Positions 58,634 to 64,000 of a DNA stretch of 64,000 nucleotides are shown here, in pieces. Each line of letters begins with the position of its first letter. Position 1 is the stretch's first letter. The translations under genes were made by a program, and so were the position numbers. Source of the DNA: Triplophysa rosa (lineage: Eukaryota > Chordata > Actinopteri > Cypriniformes > Nemacheilidae); contig NC_079892.1 of the NCBI RefSeq assembly GCF_024868665.1, positions 4,067,607 through 4,131,606 of the forward strand, written 5' to 3'. The notes beneath the pieces were generated by a model. It worked only from the letters and a program-made list of their open reading frames with translations. It made no database searches and was not told the origin of the DNA.

Positions 58634-60570
58634 GACAAAGTTGCACCAGAGCCGGGCTCTCCGTTTGGACCCACGGAACCCGTGTTAGCTAAAGTAGAGA
58701 GCCACAGCTGGATGAACCGAGGCGTTTGTTAATCCAACCTATCCAAATCAACAAATCTACATGAAGGCCCTCTCGAGGTGAAAGGATCAAAGACTCAAAG
58801 ATGAGAATGTTCCAGCCGAACGTAGCAACTTAGCTGCCCTTGGCGCTGAAATAAAAGATCATGTCCGAGCTTGTTTTTATTGGACGGAGCACAAATCGGT
58901 CAACATCTTTTTTATTCCCGCTGACCATCGTTTTTATCTTTCCTTTTGTTTGATTTTGGCTCGTGTGTTTCATCGCTACACCTTACTTATACGCATTCTG
59001 GAGTTCGTCCTGTATGTAAATATGTCGAAGCTATACGACTGGATCTATACAAACTTGTGGGACTCGGTGCAATATGTAATGCTTCACTTGGCGCTTCTTC
59101 GTTTGCTTTTTCTACTCTTAAGGCCTTGGAAGCCGTGCTTGAAAAGCTCGCTTTATTTCTTTGTCTTTGCTCGTGCAGGGCAGACGCATGATTTCTATGA
59201 ATGTGAGTCACCACGGATGGTCTGTGAAGGCTATCAGTGGTGTAACGTTTAAAAAACGTCTTTTTTTCGTAATGGGCCACGACGCACCCGCAATCCAGTA
59301 GTGGTCTTCAGCTAGCTCTCTCATTGGTCGGTTATTTGTAAGTTGCGCGATAAGAGCCGACTTTGACGATCGGTACGAAAACTTTGTCGCAGAATGAAGC
59401 TGCTTTAATAAGCTAGCTCTGAAGTCTGTTTTTGTTTTTACGTTATTATTTGCCATTTTGCGTTTGGCATCAAAACGATTCGTGAGCCGCTGAATGTTTG
59501 TTTATAGCGCTTTGTGTCGTCTTATATGCAGGTCCAAAGCAGTTAGCCCTGTAAAGACTGTTTATGGATTAGACTTCAAAGATATGCAGCGCTGTATTAT
59601 TTTAAAGCATCTGAAGATCAGTCTGAGAGCTTTTCAAAGAGCACCCAGATCAGTCCCAGAGCTTACACCTATACATCAACACATAAGAAAGCCTCTTGAA
59701 TACCTTCGCGCAGTACTTTCAGGTAATGGAACATTACTTGTACCCGACTGTAAAGGTACAGGCCGCTTTCTCATAGTAACACGTTCCTGCATTCGCAATA
59801 AATTGTGGTTTACTGTTAAAAATGCGCTTCGTTCAAGAACCAGGCCTTACGTGGATTCATCTACATGTTTGTAACTCTTGTGTGTTGTGTAGCAGATCCA
59901 TCTTGGTCCTTTTGTCTGTCACCTCAGTAGCTTGAGTCAGACGCTTCTGAAACTGTCCGGCTGACACGGACGAGCATTGAAAACCTGTTCCACAATCTGC
60001 CAGTTTAAACAGTCTCTCGACTTTTGATTTAAATGACCAAAAAACATTCTGGCTTGCTGATTATCTCTCTGCGGCGTGTCCATTCCGATCCGTCAGACCG
60101 CAAACAGACTTTCCCGGCTAATCAGGTTTCGCAGTAGCATCCTATCAGAAACTTAATTTTCTGCGGGGGAAGGCCGCTTGCGCATTGAGTATGAATGGCG
60201 TGCGCGAGCCAAACGTCCGTCCATGGGGCACGTTTTGGCTCCCGGCGGGGTTTGATTGTCATTCCAGAATGTTCTTCCATAATTTCGCAAAAAAAAAAAT
60301 TGTAATTCATACTCATTCTTTCTCTGTGTATCACTGCCATACGTATGTTCTGCATACACTTGTCCAATCAGCTGTTCTGACAGATCTCATTGTTAGATGT
60401 CCTTTATTTGTGTAGATGGATGTTTTTCCATACGGTGTATTGAAAGATTAATTTATTCTTTCCCCCCCCTTTTTTCAGTTTTGGTTTCCTAGAGTGTGTT
60501 TATGAAAATGACTCGTACGAAGCATAATGCAAAGACATTAAAGTGGACGTTTAATAAAAATTTAGGAATT
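58634..60570 (+). other. Probable 3' UTR of man2a2
   Basis: Repeat-poor sequence follows the TAG stop. AATAAA hexamers lie at 58850-58855, 59797-59802 and 60553-60558, which would give 3' UTRs of roughly 0.24, 1.2 or 1.9 kb. The absence of transposons up to the last hexamer, against their density elsewhere, favours a long UTR. Frames such as 59494-59874 have no recognisable family and are not called as genes. Confidence 0.5.
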
Positions 60571-61099
60571 TTATTATATATGCATGCATGTTGTTTTCAA
60601 CAGCTAAATCTGAACCAACCATTTTCCAAATGTGTCTTTTGTCCATAGTTTGTACAGTTTTGTTGTTGTGTTCTGAATCAAAGACAGGGGGCAGTAGGGG
60701 GTCATCTGCAGTTTGACTCCAGCCGTGGAGTGTGGAGTTCAGTTAGCAAGAGTTCACAAGATATTCTGCATTTTATATCAAACCACCCACGATAATGACC
60801 AGAACATCAGGTACTGATTCTAGCAGACACTGTGGTTTGTACCCATGGTGAGGACAGAAAATACAGCGGGCCTTTATCAGAGCTGACAGATCTCTGGCCT
60901 TTTTTGATGCCCTTTAATGCTCAGTTTCACCTACAGCAGCAGAGATTGTGTGTTAGAGTTGGAAAAACGCCCTTAGCCAGGGCGTTTGAGAAAGAGGCCG
61001 TTCCTCTTTATAAATCTGCCAGCGATGTGGGCTGAGACGGCAATAAAATTCAATCTCACAACTAAGGGCTTTAATAAGACGTGAGAGGTGCTGATAGAT

Positions 61100-61625
61100 T
61101 GAGATGTTTTTAAGGGATTAGTGCACCAGAAATGAAAATTCTGTATGGCTTTCTTTTCTCTGTGCAACACCAGCATAATTTGTTTTCAAAATAGCCGAGG
61201 CGTTCTTTTCAGTACAATAGAAAGCAATGTGTTGTGTATATTGACTTAAAGCAATCCGTCATCATTTACTCGCCCTCTAGTTGGTCCAAATTTAGAAGAA
61301 CGCTTGTAACCAAACAGTTTTTGGCCACCTCTGACTACCATCACTGTAAAAAACAATAAGATTTCCGTACCTTTTTGTGTTATTTGCGCAATCTTTTTGC
61401 ACCGTTTTTTCTTTTTAAGTAAACTTAACAAAAAATACTATAATTTTACTTAAAAAAAAAAAAAAACTGTTCAAAACTTGCACAATTGACAATGGTAGTC
61501 AAAAGTGCCCCAGAACTGTTTGCTTTCCTACATTCTTCAAAATATCTTCTTTTGTGTTCCTCAAAACTCGAGGATGACTAAATGAAGACAGAATTTTCAT
61601 TTTTGGGTGAACCGTTTCTTTAAAG
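61100..61625. mobile_element. Composite MITE remnant
   Basis: A 5' fragment (AAGGGATTAGTGCACCAGAAA) is followed by a longer-subfamily copy (61256-61622, ATCATTTACTCGCCCTC to GGGTGAACCGTTTCTTTAAA). That copy is interrupted near 61343-61470 by an unrelated segment beginning ACTGTAAAAAACAATAAG that contains a 14-15 base A run. At least two insertion events are layered. Confidence 0.65.
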
Positions 61626-61900
61626 CGGGGGTCTTCAACTACTTTTCTTTGAGGGCCAGAATCCAAAAGTATAAATAAGATGTGGGCCAGTTTTTTATTA
61701 CCATAGACTTATTCCTTCTATTATTTTGTATTTCTGTTATTTACTGCATTTTATTACTTTTATGCAGTTTTTTTGTTGCTGTTACTTATAGGTCCTATAT
61801 TAAACATGCACACAAATATTGCATCCAGTATTTGTGCCTTTTCATGATATTTAATTAAAATGGAGTCTTTTTTAGTTGTATTTTATATTCCTTAATGTGT
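61626..61900. repeat. Fragment of a GGGGTCTTCAACTA-type element
   Basis: GCGGGGGTCTTCAACTACTTTT and the following GAGGGCCAG/GTGGGCCAG blocks resemble the end of a hAT-like element with GGGGTCNNCAACNA termini. No matching right end was found. Confidence 0.4.
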
Positions 61901-62336
61901 TAGTTTACCCCAATTGAAAATGCTGCTAATTTACTCACCCCCGGTACATCCAAGATGTTTTTCAAGAAGATATTTAGTTGAATCAAAGTCAAATCAATGA
62001 AAGTCAAAACACCAATATATTCAACACAAAAGTAATCCATGCCCCTTGTGATGTTGAATTAATTGATCTGTGCAAGAAAATGCACGTTATTATCGGATCT
62101 TTCTGGTGAATCCAATCGCATTCATGTGCCCCACGCACTTAGAAGGCCAGATCCTTTGTAGTGCGAGTTCTGGAGGGAGATGGACTGCTGTGTCCAGTGT
62201 TGTTCGGTTACCAACATTCTTCAAAATATCCTCTTTTGTGTTCTACAGAATAAAGTCAGTTATACAGGTTTGAAATGACATGACGGTAAGTAAATGATTA
62301 AAATAGTATCATTTTATGTGAATTATTCCTTTAACT
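61900..62336. mobile_element. Chimeric foldback remnant
   Basis: The left part (TGTTAGTTTACCCCAATTG, ACTCACCCCCGGTACATCCA) belongs to one element type. The right part (TTACCAACATTCTTCAAAAT to GAATTATTCCTTTAA) is the right half of the common MITE family. It reads as two half-elements joined by recombination or nested insertion. Confidence 0.5.
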
Positions 62337-62346
62337 GAGATCAAAG

Positions 62347-62814
62347 CAGTGTTGGGTGTAATACGTAATTTGTTACTGTAATTTAATTACTTTTCCCTTG
62401 AAAAAGTAAAGTAAGGGATTACTCTTATTTTTTCTGTAATTTAATTACAGTTACTTCTGATGTAATTAAACTAAATACTTTGTGTAATATGTGTGTGTGC
62501 AGAAGAGGAATTGACATCAAAATTCGAAGTCTAACTTTAAAATCCGTGTTTATGTATAATTCTCACATTTGTAATTAATAACAATACTTTATGTAGTTTA
62601 TTTTATTTATTTGTATGAATTAAAAGAGCCGTTCATGTCTATCCTTGAATCACTTAACTCATCAAGGTTGATGTAGGATATAGAAAGTAATTAGTAATAA
62701 GTAATTAAATACATTTTGAAGAGAGTAATTTGTACAGTAATCTAATTACATTATCGAATATGTAATTAGTAACTAGTAATTAATTACTTTTTCAGAGTAA
62801 CGTACCCAACACTG
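62347..62814. mobile_element. 468-bp non-autonomous hAT element
   Basis: The ends CAGTGTTGGGTGTAATACG and CGTACCCAACACTG are inverted repeats. GATCAAAG flanks both sides exactly (62339-62346 and 62815-62822), an 8-bp target duplication. The interior is dominated by TAATTACTTTT/AAGTAATTA foldback blocks, as in the abundant teleost CAGTGTTGGG element class. Confidence 0.93.
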
Positions 62815-62829
62815 GATCAAAGCTCCGAA

Positions 62830-64000
62830 CCAATGTTTTTATTCGAGAACTGAGTGAATAAAGGATATTACACAACAAAGACAAACTCGAAAGCTATTCA
62901 TCCGATATGCTCATTGAAGTGGTGGGTAAACACGCTAGGTAATAATGCTCTTATGAAAGATGTGAAGTCTGAGTATTTTACTTAGGATGTCAGCCAAGTC
63001 TTAGCTCAAACAATCCGACCTCATCTACTCGTTCTGAATGTCAGCAGAACTTTTTCTCCGGGCACGTTGAGTTTCTTTCTCTAAAAGCATGATGACAAAC
63101 CTCTTACATCACGCCACGGCGAATTCAGCCTGAAAGAATCATTTCAGAGAACAGAAATAGCCTCTCGTCTCTCAGGAACTAAAGATCCGCGCCAATTGTT
63201 CGGCCCATTAACAAGGCGGACAAAATCAATTAAGTTATAGTGGAACATCTGAGAAGGATAATGCCGTTTTTTTGTGTGGTAAAAATACAACCGACGACAT
63301 CGCCGGCTCTTGTACTATTAGTCAAAGACACATCTGTTACATTAGTGGCCGAATGGCAAATCAATGCAAGAGAGCTACAAAAAAAAACCCAGCATGAAGG
63401 AAATTAATTTTCAATCTTCTCTTAGAAGTGCACACTGAAGAGAGAAATCATCACGACACCTCTCCCACGAGTAGCTGGACCATCCGTCTTTCTGTCTTAT
63501 TGCTCAATTAGTATGTACGTATGTATGTATTGCTGTGGCGGCAGCAATCTCACTTATAATGCCAAGTAGGCAGAAGCTCCAGGCATTGAATACGATATCC
63601 CATTTCTCCCAGCTGAACTAATTATGGAAAGCATTTTTAAACGTGCCATTTCCATAAACTGGATCTCTCCCCCTCTTCTGGAATGAAAAAAAGAATGTGC
63701 ACTTTTTTTCTCCACTGTCATAAGGATCGGCCTTGTATCAAGTACTCATGAAATATTTATGATCATCCACTGCACACTTTACTTAGCGAAGCGCATAATG
63801 TGTGGGTTATTCATTTAGGGTGATCGTACAGCAAATGTACTTCAATTATGGGATGGAACCCAAGCAAGAAGATACTGAGATAGGAACGTTTTAACAGCAT
63901 CACCTGTCTCGCATCGACAGGGATATTGAAGTACTTTTAAATGTTTTTGAATAAACACAGACGCAACAGATGTTTGCAATTGACTCAATTACTGCAGTAT
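62830..64000. promoter_or_regulatory. Repeat-free block, candidate conserved regulatory DNA
   Basis: From about 63050 to the edge the sequence has balanced composition, no transposon and no open frame, unlike the repeat-rich 60.5-62.8 kb. It contains homeodomain-like sites (CTCAATTAG near 63505, CTAATTATGG near 63618), a TEAD-like GGAATG near 63680 and ATTTATGATCATCC near 63754. The texture is that of vertebrate conserved non-coding elements, here downstream of man2a2. Confidence 0.4.

Noticed and set aside
59494..59874. 126-codon frame downstream of man2a2
   Set aside because: It lies in the probable 3' UTR, has no recognisable domain and overlaps other frames.
2934..62336. The array-like recurrence of similar 300-bp units as a possible CRISPR or satellite
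   Set aside because: The copies are dispersed, palindromic and end in inverted repeats, so they are transposons rather than tandem or CRISPR repeats.

Overview
The window is vertebrate nuclear DNA from a bony fish, most likely a cypriniform (carp or zebrafish relatives). The evidence is split genes with GT-AG introns, proteins that align over their full length with vertebrate families, an AT-rich intergenic background, and many copies of short palindromic DNA transposons of the kind common in cyprinid genomes. There is no bacterial, phage or CRISPR content, and no tRNA or rRNA gene was recognised. The species cannot be named from sequence alone.

Four protein-coding genes were reconstructed exon by exon. 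Coding lengths and intron phases close exactly in every multi-exon model. From left to right they are: rhcg (minus, 25662 to 17819, 10 coding exons, 479 aa, an ammonia channel); gdpgp1 (minus, 31400 to 30348, one coding exon, 350 aa, a GDP-glucose phosphorylase of the HIT-like superfamily); unc45a (minus, 39287 to 32930, 18 coding exons, 940 aa, a myosin co-chaperone with TPR and UCS domains); and man2a2 (plus, 43252 to 58633, 22 coding exons, 1151 aa, Golgi alpha-mannosidase II/IIx). They are not a pathway. They are neighbours whose human counterparts also lie in 15q26.1, so the block is conserved synteny with local rearrangement. unc45a and man2a2 are head to head. A near-consensus ZNF143-type promoter element lies just upstream of a splice donor that probably ends a non-coding first exon of man2a2.

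Positions 1 to 17500 contain no convincing coding exon. AT-rich DNA alternates with several GC-richer islands (about 2.4-2.7, 4.4-4.8, 5.1-5.5, 7.2-7.7, 9.4-9.7, 11.7-12.25 and 14.6-15.3 kb). Some islands look like non-coding first exons or promoters of a minus-strand gene whose body lies off the left edge. Others look like conserved non-coding elements. The right end (62.8-64 kb) also looks like conserved regulatory DNA.

The most distinctive layer is mobile DNA. Three hAT-type elements carry exact 8-bp target duplications (27856-28154, 43771-44778, 62347-62814). A 93-bp element is nested inside another element (23344-23436). A ~300-bp palindromic MITE family recurs about a dozen times, and five copies lie within about 50 nt downstream of a 5' splice site in unc45a or man2a2. 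No previously undescribed biochemical system was found. The items most worth checking are this MITE placement, an unusual splice donor after unc45a exon 8, and a possible 26-codon cassette exon in man2a2.
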